Under the pieces are notes generated by a model. The model had not been told where the DNA came from and made no database searches. It worked only from the letters and a program-made list of their open reading frames with translations. 64,000 bases of DNA from positions 1 through 64,000 of the forward strand of contig CABIXY010000011.1 in NCBI GenBank assembly GCA_902362805.1. Reading direction: 5' to 3'. Origin of the DNA: Eubacteriaceae bacterium. Lineage in GTDB: Bacteria; Bacillota; Clostridia; Peptostreptococcales; Anaerovoracaceae. Numbering within the stretch: the stretch's first letter is position 1; every line of letters starts with the position of its first letter. Positions 34,947 to 43,749 of the stretch are shown here, piece by piece. The translations under genes were made by a program, and so were the position numbers.

Positions 34947-34982
34947 GTGATCGATAAATGGATTAATTATTAAGATGTACGA

Positions 34983-36389
34983 TTATAAGGAAGTAAAGCC
35001 CAGAATTAAATATCCGATGACTGCCAGTGCACCGCAGATCAGCGAGTACGGCAGCTGGGTCTTTACGTGGTCTATATGGTCAGCTCCTGCACCCGTGGAT
35101 GCCAAAATCGTAGTGTCTGACAGTGGTGAGCAGTGGTCTCCGAACACGCCGCCGCCAGCGACTGCGGCAAAGCAGGCAACGACCAGTGTGGTCATCGTAT
35201 CATTGGTATATGCAAAAGCGAGTGGTAGTGCAATCGGCATGCAGATAGCAAAGGTACCCCATGAGGACCCGGTTGCGAAAGCCATGACGGCAGCAACGAC
35301 AAAGATGATCGCTGGCAGCACAGCAGGTGACAAGAAGCTTTCACAGTTTTCGATGATATAATTAGCAGTCCCCATATCAGTAGACAGCTTGTTTACAGAA
35401 TAAGCAAGCGCCAGCAGCGTTACGGCAGGCACACCGCTTTTGATACCCTGAGTAACTGTATCCATGACTTCCCTAAATGGAATTCCCTGAATTAGCATGC
35501 TGATTGCCATAAAGATCACTACGCCCAGGAATACTTCCATAGTCTTCGCAGACTTTAATATGAAAAATGTCGCCATAGCACCTACGATAATCAGAATGAC
35601 TGGCAGCACGAAGTTCAAAAATACTTTTGGAGCGATGCCTGGATAAGGCTTCATCTCCAGCAGTTCCTTTCCAATCAGAGGTGTCGCTCCATCTCGGAGA
35701 ACTTTGCCTTCGTTGATGGCTCTCAGTTCTGCTTTCTTCATCGGACCAAAGTCTTTGACAATACCGCTAGCGACCAATCCCACCATGATTACTGCAAACA
35801 GCGGATAGAAATTAAGCGGGATAGCCTTGATGAATAATCTCTGTGCATCTGACTGTGACACGATACAGCCGACACCTACGGCTAATCCCATCAAGTATGC
35901 AGCCCAGCCCGTAATGGGCACCAGCACGCTGACTGGCGCAGCCGTAGAATCTGCTATGTAAGATAACTTTTCCTTAGAAATCTTTGCTCTGTCAGAGATA
36001 TCTCTCATAACGGTTCCCACGAACAGCGGGGAGAAAGAGTCTGAAAAGTAAACAAAAATTCCTAAAAACCAGGCGAGAAGCTGCACGCCTTTTCTTTTTA
36101 AATTTTTGCTGTGCACCCAGTCTGAAAAAGCCTGAATGGCACCTGTCTTGTGGAAAAATGCTACGATAATTGCGATATAAAGATTGAGCAGCATAACCCA
36201 AGAAAAGCCAGTAGTACCTGTGGCCTCTTTAATCAAGGTCGGCAGTCCCATAATGCCCTGACCCGCCGCCAAAGTACCTACCAGACACGCCGCAATCAAC
36301 GCTACGATGGTATTCTTGGTAGCAAAAGATAATACGATTGCGATGATAGCCGGCAATAGGGATATCCAGCCCATTGTTTCAAGATCCAT
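34983..36389 (-). CDS. NhaC-family antiporter, second paralogue
   Basis: The 468-residue membrane protein has the NhaC motifs GTSWGTFAICMPIA-like (GSSWGTFAI) and GVFGDHCSPLSDTTILAS with about 11-12 helices. Family members exchange Na+ and H+ or organic anions and amines. It is controlled by a sigma-54 promoter and lies between the ornithine cluster and the activator gene, so exchange linked to amino-acid fermentation (for example alanine or ornithine against Na+) is plausible but inferred. AAAGGAGGT lies 7-8 bases before the Met at 36389. Confidence 0.87.
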   Translation of the reverse strand: MDLETMGWISLLPAIIAIVLSFATKNTIVALIAACLVGTLAAGQGIMGLPTLIKEATGTTGFSWVMLLNLYIAIIVAFFHKTGAIQAFSDWVHSKNLKRKGVQLLAWFLGIFVYFSDSFSPLFVGTVMRDISDRAKISKEKLSYIADSTAAPVSVLVPITGWAAYLMGLAVGVGCIVSQSDAQRLFIKAIPLNFYPLFAVIMVGLVASGIVKDFGPMKKAELRAINEGKVLRDGATPLIGKELLEMKPYPGIAPKVFLNFVLPVILIIVGAMATFFILKSAKTMEVFLGVVIFMAISMLIQGIPFREVMDTVTQGIKSGVPAVTLLALAYSVNKLSTDMGTANYIIENCESFLSPAVLPAIIFVVAAVMAFATGSSWGTFAICMPIALPLAFAYTNDTMTTLVVACFAAVAGGGVFGDHCSPLSDTTILASTGAGADHIDHVKTQLPYSLICGALAVIGYLILGFTSL

Positions 36390-36427
36390 AAAATAAACCT
36401 CCTTTGTACGTTCTGCTACATATATAT

Positions 36428-36443
36428 TGCAAATTATATGCCA
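36428..36443 (-). promoter_or_regulatory. Sigma-54 promoter of nhaC
   Basis: On the minus strand TGGCAT-ATAAT-TTGCA fits the -24/-12 consensus with one mismatch (T for C at the last base of the first block). It lies about 40 bp upstream of the start codon. Confidence 0.85.
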
Positions 36444-36514
36444 CATTTAGACAATTCGCGACATGTTGGAATTGGAAGGTTTCACTCATAGCGCTATTTC
36501 TTTTTCTCATCAGT

Positions 36515-36549
36515 GTGCCAATTTTTGGGTCATCAATGCCCAAATCTGG
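36515..36549. promoter_or_regulatory. Candidate enhancer site for the nhaC promoter
   Basis: GTGCCAATTTTTGGG is followed by GCCCAAATCTGG, and TTTGGG/CCCAAA forms an inverted pair 9 bases apart. It lies 70-110 bp upstream of the promoter and shares TGCCAATTT with the site at 33411. Confidence 0.65.
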
Positions 36550-36626
36550 TCTTTTCTTTCTTGAAGACTGTTCCCTCCTGGAATGCCCCTGCTGCGAAAA
36601 GACCTTGGAAATTATAGTAATATGGT

Positions 36627-36661
36627 AAAAAAAACAGAGCATACCCTTCGTACACCCTGTT
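36627..36661 (-). terminator. Terminator of the orr operon
   Basis: On the minus strand an 11-bp stem (ACAGGGTGTAC against GGTATGCTCTGT, with G-T pairs) and a GAAG loop are followed by eight T residues. It separates orr from the nhaC unit, about 85 bp past the orr stop. Confidence 0.88.
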
Positions 36662-36746
36662 ATTCATTCATCTTGTCGCTCTGCTAATGTCCCACTTTGC
36701 TTAACTTAATGACATTGCTTACGAAATCTCATTCTTCAATTACATC

Positions 36747-37835
36747 CTATTTAATATAAGCTTTCTCCACATATGGACTGGTAGCTGTCTTCAGCATACC
36801 GCCGTAACCCAGTTCAAATTCGACGATATCGCCTACCTTATATTCTCTCTCGCAGTGGGTGACGTCGAGGATGATATGGTCGGAACTGCCTCCCATGATT
36901 TCCACCTGCGGATCGCATGGCGTCATGCTGCCCAGATCTGTGTCCTGCTTACCGATGCCGATGATGGCCCTCTTCATGATCCCTCTGTCCTCATAGTACG
37001 GCTTTTCACCGAAGGCGTCGACGCCGACTTCACCAATCGGAAGAGATGGTTTTTCTTTCAGTTCGATAATCTGTGCCTGCAGAATCAATCCGTCGCTGAC
37101 CGTCCCCGGCAGCTTTGTCTCATAGGCCGTATCGTTGCCCAGTAGGAAGGACTCTCCTAGTCTCAAATTGTTAATGCCTGCTGGCAATTCGCCTTTGTCG
37201 ACTAGATAGATGGAACTGGAGTTACCACCGGATACCATTTCCAGTTTGATTCCATACTTTGCTTCCAGATCCCTGGCGATCCCAACCAGCTGAGAAAGAT
37301 TGTCTTTCTTTGGAATGATGGCGCCATAGCAGGTCAGGTTGACACCGACACCGTAGAGATTGATGTTCTCCATCTTGAGAATCTCTTCCACTGCCTCATA
37401 AATTAACTCTTGATTTTGGAAGAAGATGCCCTCACGCAGGTCGCCCAGGTCGATCATCAGCAGGACGTCGTGAACTTTACCGACTTTCGCGGCTTCTTCA
37501 TTGAGCAGTCTGATGGTGGACAATTCCGAGTTAAAAGAAAGATCCACATATTTCACCACATCAGTTACTTCGCAGTGCATAGGAATACGGAGCAGCACCG
37601 TTTTCTTTCCATTTGCCTTTGCAGTATCGGCAAAGCCAGCAATATTTTTCACTCTGGAATCGGCAATAAAATCCACATTGGCATTTTCCGCCACCATCTT
37701 TACCATTTCTTTGTCTGCACAAAGGCCTTTGGTGACGATCATCAGAGAACACTTGCCGTGATCCTTTGTAATCGTCGCACAGGCATTTAAGTTGTCTTCA
37801 AGTTTCTTCAAGTTGATAACCAGTTTTGGATACAT
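36747..37835 (-). CDS. orr: Ornithine racemase
   Basis: The 362-residue PLP enzyme has the alanine-racemase N-terminal barrel. MYPKLVINLKKLEDNL begins it, K36 in MIVTKGLCA is the PLP lysine, and VSGGNSSSIYL and GINNLRLGESFLLG bind the cofactor phosphate. It matches the Orr/YhfX-type fold. Orr converts L- to D-ornithine, the substrate of OraSE. It is the last gene of the accessory unit, 23 bp after the GlmL-type gene. AAAGGAG precedes the Met at 37835, which excludes the long upstream extension. Confidence 0.92.
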   Translation of the reverse strand: MYPKLVINLKKLEDNLNACATITKDHGKCSLMIVTKGLCADKEMVKMVAENANVDFIADSRVKNIAGFADTAKANGKKTVLLRIPMHCEVTDVVKYVDLSFNSELSTIRLLNEEAAKVGKVHDVLLMIDLGDLREGIFFQNQELIYEAVEEILKMENINLYGVGVNLTCYGAIIPKKDNLSQLVGIARDLEAKYGIKLEMVSGGNSSSIYLVDKGELPAGINNLRLGESFLLGNDTAYETKLPGTVSDGLILQAQIIELKEKPSLPIGEVGVDAFGEKPYYEDRGIMKRAIIGIGKQDTDLGSMTPCDPQVEIMGGSSDHIILDVTHCEREYKVGDIVEFELGYGGMLKTATSPYVEKAYIK

Positions 37836-37858
37836 AATTTCTCTCCTTTTATCTCTTT

Positions 37859-39598
37859 CTATTCTACCCTGTTGGGACAATTTCTTCTGGTGCAGTGCTT
37901 GCAGTCGTGGGTACAGTCGCCCATATACTGTCCGCCATTCTCCGTCTGGGCAGCCCATTTTCCCTTGATGCCGCTGCCTTTACGCATTGCAGACTTTTCA
38001 TCTGCCTCCGCCAGAGCTGCCTCTCTTACGGCTTCTAGTTCTTCCGCACTGGCACCGCCGATAGCCTCTTCCTCTTTAAAGGCAGTCATGTCGTAGCCCA
38101 TGGCTTCGCATTCCTCAATGTGTTTCCTGTATTCTTCCTCTTTCGCTTTTGCTTCTGCCAATTCACGATCCACATCCGCCATAAACTTCGCGTTCACCGT
38201 AAACTCCTGCTCTTTCTTTTCAGGAAATTTAAAGTCAAGGCTCTTTTCGAGAAGTCTGATGGCCGCTTCTCTGTACCTCTTTGACAAAACACCTAAGGAA
38301 GCCATGATGTAATCATTGTCTACCAAAATCTTAGCATGTTCCGTTGGGAACAGCATCATGCCAGTCTCGTTGTGCTTTGCAATCCCTTCCATCAACTCTA
38401 CTCTGTGGGGCAGTCTCGTCAAAGCGCCGCCCGTACCAACGATGTATTTCACTTGCGTCAGATCTTTTCCTTCTGCCACTGTACTTCTGCCAGACGGACC
38501 ATAGATATATCTGATAATGCCCGCGTGGCGTTCTACTGCCTTAAGAACAGCTTCTTTCGTCAGCCGTTCTACCAGCTTGAACTCATCTTCTGTTTTCGGA
38601 ATCGCTACGTAGCTTTCTAAGGTTTTCTCTAAATCGATGCCCATCTTCTCACAGTCTTTTTTCATCTGCTCATCTCCGATGGACTCGATGACTTTCATCC
38701 TGTTGACATAAACGCCCAGATCACCTTCTACCGTCCGCTTTGCTTTTGGTTCTGGTGCAATCATGATTCTGGCGATTTTATCCGATTCCGTTGCCACAGA
38801 ATGCAAGTCTGTGGTCGCACCGCCTACGTCTAAAACAATCAAATCACCTAAACAGTCATAGAGCAGTTTGGTGCACTCCATGACTGCGCCCGGTGTCGGA
38901 ATAATCGGTCCGTTGACCATATCTCTCACATGTTCCATACCCGGCGCGTGGATGATATGTTCTTCAAAGGCATCTTGAATCACCTTTCTACATGGTTCTA
39001 CGTTGAGGTCGTCAATCTTTGGATAAACATTCTCTACATTATATAGCTTCTGGCCGCTCTCCTCATCAAAAATCAACTTCATCTCTTCCTGGTTTTCAAT
39101 ATTTCCAGCGTAGATAATCGGTGTTTTCAAACCCAGGGATCTGATCTTCTCAGCATTGTCCAATGCCGTATCTCTCTCTCCGTAATCAACGCCACCGGCA
39201 ATCAAAATCAGGTTTGGTTTGATTTCCTTGATTTTGGCTAAATCTGTCCTTCTCAATTTTCCAGCTGTAATATAGTGAATAATGCCTCCCGCTCCCAGGG
39301 CAGCTTCCTTAGCGGCTTTGGCTGTCATGTCATACACGAGACCGTGCACGGTCATCTTTAAGCCCCCTGCCGCCGAAGAGGTTGCCAGCATCTCGTCATA
39401 TTCCAGACTGTCAATGTTCATCTTCTTGCAGAGATCGTCAACGGCGCCCTGCAGGCCGATTCTCACATCGCCATCAAGAACCGATGTCGGCGCCTGTCCC
39501 TGAGCCCAAAAGATAGGGTTGTCAGTATTCAAATCTTTAAAAGCGTTTACAACTGTGGTTGTCGAGCCGATTTCGGCTACTAATACGTCTACTTTCAT
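37859..39598 (-). CDS. GlmL/MutL-type protein of the ornithine cluster
   Basis: This 579-residue protein has two actin-like ATP-binding signatures, VAEIGSTTTVVNAF at the start and VLDVGGATTDLHSV in the middle, as in GlmL/MutL proteins linked with B12-dependent aminomutases. It is thought to reactivate or protect the aminomutase, here OraSE. A helical stretch rich in Glu and Lys (near residues 500-530) leads to an unusual C-terminus with four cysteines (GDCTHDCKHCTRRNC), which could bind a metal or Fe-S cluster. It follows the thioesterase gene and precedes orr. Confidence 0.88.
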   Translation of the reverse strand: MKVDVLVAEIGSTTTVVNAFKDLNTDNPIFWAQGQAPTSVLDGDVRIGLQGAVDDLCKKMNIDSLEYDEMLATSSAAGGLKMTVHGLVYDMTAKAAKEAALGAGGIIHYITAGKLRRTDLAKIKEIKPNLILIAGGVDYGERDTALDNAEKIRSLGLKTPIIYAGNIENQEEMKLIFDEESGQKLYNVENVYPKIDDLNVEPCRKVIQDAFEEHIIHAPGMEHVRDMVNGPIIPTPGAVMECTKLLYDCLGDLIVLDVGGATTDLHSVATESDKIARIMIAPEPKAKRTVEGDLGVYVNRMKVIESIGDEQMKKDCEKMGIDLEKTLESYVAIPKTEDEFKLVERLTKEAVLKAVERHAGIIRYIYGPSGRSTVAEGKDLTQVKYIVGTGGALTRLPHRVELMEGIAKHNETGMMLFPTEHAKILVDNDYIMASLGVLSKRYREAAIRLLEKSLDFKFPEKKEQEFTVNAKFMADVDRELAEAKAKEEEYRKHIEECEAMGYDMTAFKEEEAIGGASAEELEAVREAALAEADEKSAMRKGSGIKGKWAAQTENGGQYMGDCTHDCKHCTRRNCPNRVE

Positions 39599-39637
39599 CT
39601 TATCACCTCTATTTATTGGATATTTCCTATTCTATAA

Positions 39638-40066
39638 CTACAGTGGAAACCAATTGCCGGTTGCCGTTGCAACCAGCTTTCCACTTTCTTCGCAAATCAT
39701 CTCTCCCCGCAATCTGATGATACTTCGGCCATTCTTTACAATATAAGTGTGTATGATGGCGTGGGAATCGCTGTCAAGGGGACGCAGAAAAGATACATTC
39801 AGATCCACGGTGGTGGCTTCACGCCATCCTGCCGCAAATACGGCCGTCAATCCTATGGCAGAATCAAACATACTGCCGATGATTCCTCCGTGGACATCGC
39901 CTCTCTCGTTCTTCTGCCAGGGCTGGGCCGGAAAGCGATGGGATATTCTCTGTTCCTCAAAATCACAGCCGTAAAACTCTCTTTCCAGTTTTCTGTCGAA
40001 GGGGCTGTCGTCTTCGTATTCTGCCTCAAATCTGAGAACTTCCTGTTCCCATTGTTCTTTGTTCAT
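39638..40066 (-). CDS. PaaI-type hotdog thioesterase
   Basis: This 142-residue hotdog protein carries GDVHGGIIGSMFDSAIGL, the HGG helix of PaaI/YbgC-like acyl-CoA thioesterases, and a C-terminal RLRGEMICEESGKLVATA strand. Its acyl substrate is unknown. In the ornithine unit it could hydrolyse an acyl-CoA formed by the thiolase step or rescue CoA. It lies between the GNAT and GlmL genes with short gaps. Confidence 0.8.
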   Translation of the reverse strand: MNKEQWEQEVLRFEAEYEDDSPFDRKLEREFYGCDFEEQRISHRFPAQPWQKNERGDVHGGIIGSMFDSAIGLTAVFAAGWREATTVDLNVSFLRPLDSDSHAIIHTYIVKNGRSIIRLRGEMICEESGKLVATATGNWFPL

Positions 40067-40078
40067 AGTTAACCTCTT

Positions 40079-40549
40079 CTAAAAATATTTCACATAAAAA
40101 TACATCTCTGCCGGCGCATATCCCACTGCCGTATAAAACTCCCTGGCATTGGGATTGGTTGCTTCGGAATGAAACTGTATTCTCTTACAGCCTAATTCTT
40201 TAGCAAATTCTTCTACATATTCCAAGGCTTTTCTGCCATAGCCTTTTCCTCGATGCGCTTCTCTGATAAACAAGTCATCCAGATAAAGCGCTTTGCCGTG
40301 AGACCAAACGCTGAAGATCGTCATAAGATTGGCAAAGCCAACAGGCTCTCCATCTTCTTCAAAGATCAGCAGGCTGATCAGTTCCGGGGAAGACAGTGCT
40401 TCCTCAAAGGTCTGGGCAAACCGCTGATTGCTCACCTTGTTAATCCCATTCCACAAATCATCATCCTGACTCTCATAGGCGATGAACTCCCTGTTCAGCT
40501 TAATCCAAAGGTCTACGTCCTTTTTTTCACACTTCCTGTAAGTAAACAT
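40079..40549 (-). CDS. GNAT-family N-acetyltransferase
   Basis: The 156-residue protein has the GNAT core: DDLFIREAHRGKGYGRKAL binds acetyl-CoA (R-x-x-G-x-G/A), and the C-terminal NPNAREFYTAVGY completes the fold. Diamine or amino-acid acetylation would suit the ornithine cluster, but no substrate is visible. The Met at 40549 lies right after the stop of the cyclase gene (TAACATG), so translation is coupled; the upstream Met at 40567 falls inside that gene. Confidence 0.82.
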   Translation of the reverse strand: MFTYRKCEKKDVDLWIKLNREFIAYESQDDDLWNGINKVSNQRFAQTFEEALSSPELISLLIFEEDGEPVGFANLMTIFSVWSHGKALYLDDLFIREAHRGKGYGRKALEYVEEFAKELGCKRIQFHSEATNPNAREFYTAVGYAPAEMYFYVKYF

Positions 40550-40550
40550 G

Positions 40551-41108
40551 TTACACCTCTGCAACAATTCTGCATGGCAAACCTGTCATTCCCTCATAAT
40601 TCATAGGGTAGGTGTGAATGACAAACGCTTTCTCCTTTGGCAAATCCGCTAAATGATCCATGTTCTCTATGATGAACGTGCCTTTTTCTGCACATCTCTG
40701 ATCCGTCGGCGTGTGTTCATTTCCCCTTCTCACGCCTGCGAAGTCGACACCGATCAATGAAACCCCCTTTGCCAGCAGCTGATCGATCAAATTCATTGAC
40801 AACTGCGGATGCTTCACAAAGTAGGCTTTGGACCCATACCCTTCTTTTCTCATATACCCGGAATAAAAGCAGACGAACATCTCTTTTTTTACCAAGGACA
40901 AATCGACAGACTGATCGCTGATTTCTATATCCGCAGGTATATCACTCACATCATAACAGATTCCTATGCGTTTAGTATAATCCAAGGGGAAGTCTTTGTC
41001 CATCACATCAAAGTGGGTTCCCAGATGACCCACTAAGACCTTTTTCTCGTTCCCTTGCGCATCTGTTACCATTTTGGGCGTGATCTTTAAGGTTACATCT
41101 ATTAACAT
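40551..41108 (-). CDS. Cyclase-family metal hydrolase (kynurenine-formamidase-like)
   Basis: This 185-residue protein contains HLGTHFDVMDKDF, the HxGTHxD metal motif of the cyclase family (arylformamidase and related amide or lactam hydrolases), and VDFAGVRRG further on. In this context it might open a cyclic by-product of ornithine or diaminopentanoate metabolism, which is speculation. It is the first gene after the oraE terminator and begins the accessory unit. Confidence 0.8.
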   Translation of the reverse strand: MLIDVTLKITPKMVTDAQGNEKKVLVGHLGTHFDVMDKDFPLDYTKRIGICYDVSDIPADIEISDQSVDLSLVKKEMFVCFYSGYMRKEGYGSKAYFVKHPQLSMNLIDQLLAKGVSLIGVDFAGVRRGNEHTPTDQRCAEKGTFIIENMDHLADLPKEKAFVIHTYPMNYEGMTGLPCRIVAEV

Positions 41109-41201
41109 TCACTGCTCTCCTTTCAAACAATCAATTTGCACAAAAGCCAAAAAGCCCCTCTGAAAATTGATTCATCAAGTGACCGCACCACTCTGCTAAT
41201 T

Positions 41202-41230
41202 TAAAAGAGGGCGGGCTAACTGCCCGCCCC
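41202..41230 (-). terminator. Terminator after oraE and its tandem repeats
   Basis: GGGCGGGC and GCCCGCCC form an 8-bp GC stem with a TAACT-type loop, followed on the minus strand by CTCTTTT. It divides the ord-oraE unit from the accessory genes, so those need read-through or their own promoter. None is obvious in the 90 bp between. Confidence 0.85.
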
Positions 41231-41339
41231 AATTAGGCTTCATTTACCTTTTTCTATGAAGTGCTCTCTTTTGTCCTGTAAAAACGACGACTCCAGGTCA
41301 AAAGTTCACAGGGCGCTATGGGCGCAAAGCCATAAGCGC

Positions 41340-41530
41340 AAAAGGCAACGTTCGCAAAGCTCACTCCTACAGTCGCTTCGCTCCTTCCGCTGTCCGTTTT
41401 GCCGCTCCGGCTAAAGCCGGGGCAAAAAGGCAACGTTCGCAAAGCTCACTCCTACAGTCGCTTCGCTCCTTCCGCTGTCCGTTTTGCCGCTCCGGCTAAA
41501 GCCGGGGCAAAAAGGCAACGTTCGCAAAGC
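41340..41530. repeat. 85-bp tandem repeat downstream of oraE
   Basis: Two complete copies and a third partial copy with an 85-bp period start at the oraE stop codon. Each contains the hairpin CCGGCTTTAGCCGG and the phrase GGAGCGAAGCGACTGTAGG. The partial copy shares only GGCAACGTTCGCAAAGCT and ends in the oraE stop. The copies are identical over almost their whole length, so the duplication is young. A degenerate related stretch lies at 41281-41339. Confidence 0.9.
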
Positions 41531-43747
41531 TTACTCTTCGCCGCGGCGTCTCTTAGCCTCTTCGCAGAGGAATGTAGCTACGTCGATACCGTGGGAGTCT
41601 CTTCCGAATCCAGCGTCGATACCAGTCTTCACAGCGTCCTCAGGAATTACCTGGGTTCCGCCTGCACAGATGATAACCTTATCTCTGATACCTTTTTCTA
41701 CTGCCAGATCGTTGATTCTCTTCATGTTCTTGTAGTGAATGTTGTCGTGAGAGATGATCGTTGAAGCGAGGATTGCGTCAGCGTTCAATTCTACAGCAGC
41801 ATCAACCAGCTTTTCTACTGGAACGGAAGTCCCGAGGTAGTTTACCTTGATTCCCCATTTTTCGATTCCGCCGTGCTTGATGTTGATGATCTCACGAAGT
41901 CCTACGGAGTGTTCGTCTTCGCCGACAGTTCCGCAAACGACTACCATGTCATGATTCTGGAATTCATCATACAGAGTCTTGTCGTCCAGGTGATGTGGTT
42001 CAGGTGGAATCTCCAGGTTAGAAGGATCTACGTCGAAGGTCAGTTTGCCCTTCATTTCGATTCTAGTTCCTTCTGCTTCCTGCATCACTTCTTTGCTTGT
42101 TACTACAGGTTCTTCCAGACCTAACTTCTTACCGATTTCAACAGCTGCAGCTTCAGCAGTTCTAGCGTTGGCTGGAATCATCATGGTGATCATGATTGTT
42201 CCGTCAGCACACCATTCCATTTCTGGCTTGATTGCTTCGCCGTCCAGATATTTCTTCACTTTTTCAAGTCTTGTATTTACATTGTCTTCTTCATCCAGTT
42301 CATCGATGAATACGATCTTGCTTCTGTCTTCGAAAGTACATCCGCCGATCAGTGCTGCTGGATCCGCAGGATCTCCGCCGTACTGCTCTACGTTATTATA
42401 TCCAAAGTGAGCTGTTACAGGAGCCATGTAATCGTCTTCTCTCTCGAAGATGTATCCATAACCTACGCCGCCTTCTGGGTTTCTAGCGATGCCGTCACCG
42501 TTTCTTTCTGGATATTTAGCGGAGTCAACAAAGAATCCTTCTTTGACAGCCTGGAAGTATCCGCCTACTTCGATGATTTCTTCCATGAACAGGCATGCTC
42601 TCTCTTTGATGTCTCTAGCATTCTCTCTCAGTGGTCCGTCTTTCTTCAGTTCAACCATTTCCATCAGACCGTCCATGCCGATGAGTGCCTGTTTTGCGTT
42701 GTCGCAGGCTTCCATGTTGTAGATGTGCCAAGGAACGTTTCTTCCTTCGTCCGGAGTAATTGTGGACTGGATGTCAGCGCTTGTCAGCTTGGAGATGAAC
42801 ATGTTCATTACGTGAGTAACTGTTGCTTCTCTTACTGATGAGCAGATATATTTTGTGTTCTGCTGTGCTCTCATCTTATATCTTCCACAGATGTCTCGGA
42901 GTGCTACTGCATAAGGCAGATCCAGGTACATGCAAGGTGCCGGAGTAGCTGAAGGAGGTACTGTAGATAATGCGATGTTTTCTGGTTTGATACCAACTTT
43001 TTCTGAGAACAGGGAGTTGATAGCGTGCTGAACGATCAGTTCAGGCATTACCTTCCATGCTTCTCTTGCAGTTGCGTTAGCGTTATGTGCACCGTCAATC
43101 TGCAAAATGTCAGCCCATGCTAAGATCTTCTTTGATTCGCAGGCGTCTACGAAAGATCTAACGCAGTTGATGTCTCTGTAAAGTACGTTGTACTGAGGGT
43201 CCTGGTGAGCGCCGTTGATGCCTTCTTCAGCAAACATAACAGCAACGTCAGGTCCAGCAACGCCGGAAACATAGGAATGATAGTTGATTGGACGACCAAC
43301 TTCATCTTCGATGATGTCCAGAGCCTTTCTCTGTGCTCTGACCTGTTTTCTTGTTACAGGAATACCGCCGATACCCTGTGGAGTACCTTCCATCAGTCCG
43401 TCGATATGGGACTGACCCATATGTCTGATAACCATGATATGGTCAGCGCCATGCCAAGCAGCCATTCTCATTCTTCTGATATCGTCTTCAAATCTGCCGG
43501 AAGCGATTTCAGTGGTGATAACTGGAAGCGGCTGTGGGTCAATGTTCTCAAAGAACTTTGCAGGCGGAAGGCCAACGCTGTTCTTCAGAGGTTCGGAAAC
43601 GTCATGGAACTCAAAAGGTCCCATCTTTAGATTTGGAGCTGGTTTTCTCCAAACCCATCCTTTTCTTCTCGGTTCATATTTGTCGAGGTCTTTCAAGATG
43701 TTTCTAACATCCAATTTTTCATTTGGTTTTAAAATCATGTCTGCCAT
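41531..43747 (-). CDS. oraE: D-ornithine 4,5-aminomutase, large subunit
   Basis: The 738-residue protein matches OraE. A PLP-type barrel comes first, and the C-terminal cobalamin domain carries D611-E-H613-x-x-G (GEDEHSVG). The lysine 11 residues later (K624) corresponds to the PLP-binding lysine known in OraE of Clostridium sticklandii (H618/K629). With OraS it moves the terminal amino group of D-ornithine to give 2,4-diaminopentanoate. It starts 2 bp after oraS. Codon use is regular, as for a highly expressed gene. Confidence 0.96.
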   Translation of the reverse strand: MADMILKPNEKLDVRNILKDLDKYEPRRKGWVWRKPAPNLKMGPFEFHDVSEPLKNSVGLPPAKFFENIDPQPLPVITTEIASGRFEDDIRRMRMAAWHGADHIMVIRHMGQSHIDGLMEGTPQGIGGIPVTRKQVRAQRKALDIIEDEVGRPINYHSYVSGVAGPDVAVMFAEEGINGAHQDPQYNVLYRDINCVRSFVDACESKKILAWADILQIDGAHNANATAREAWKVMPELIVQHAINSLFSEKVGIKPENIALSTVPPSATPAPCMYLDLPYAVALRDICGRYKMRAQQNTKYICSSVREATVTHVMNMFISKLTSADIQSTITPDEGRNVPWHIYNMEACDNAKQALIGMDGLMEMVELKKDGPLRENARDIKERACLFMEEIIEVGGYFQAVKEGFFVDSAKYPERNGDGIARNPEGGVGYGYIFEREDDYMAPVTAHFGYNNVEQYGGDPADPAALIGGCTFEDRSKIVFIDELDEEDNVNTRLEKVKKYLDGEAIKPEMEWCADGTIMITMMIPANARTAEAAAVEIGKKLGLEEPVVTSKEVMQEAEGTRIEMKGKLTFDVDPSNLEIPPEPHHLDDKTLYDEFQNHDMVVVCGTVGEDEHSVGLREIINIKHGGIEKWGIKVNYLGTSVPVEKLVDAAVELNADAILASTIISHDNIHYKNMKRINDLAVEKGIRDKVIICAGGTQVIPEDAVKTGIDAGFGRDSHGIDVATFLCEEAKRRRGEE

Positions 43748-43749
43748 CT

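Noticed and set aside
41281..41530. Insertion-sequence remnant after oraE
   Set aside because: There is no transposase fragment or terminal inverted repeat; simple tandem duplication explains it.
41399..41764. Open frames on the plus strand through the 85-bp repeats
   Set aside because: The repeated protein segment only reflects the DNA repeat, and the frame continues as antisense of oraE.
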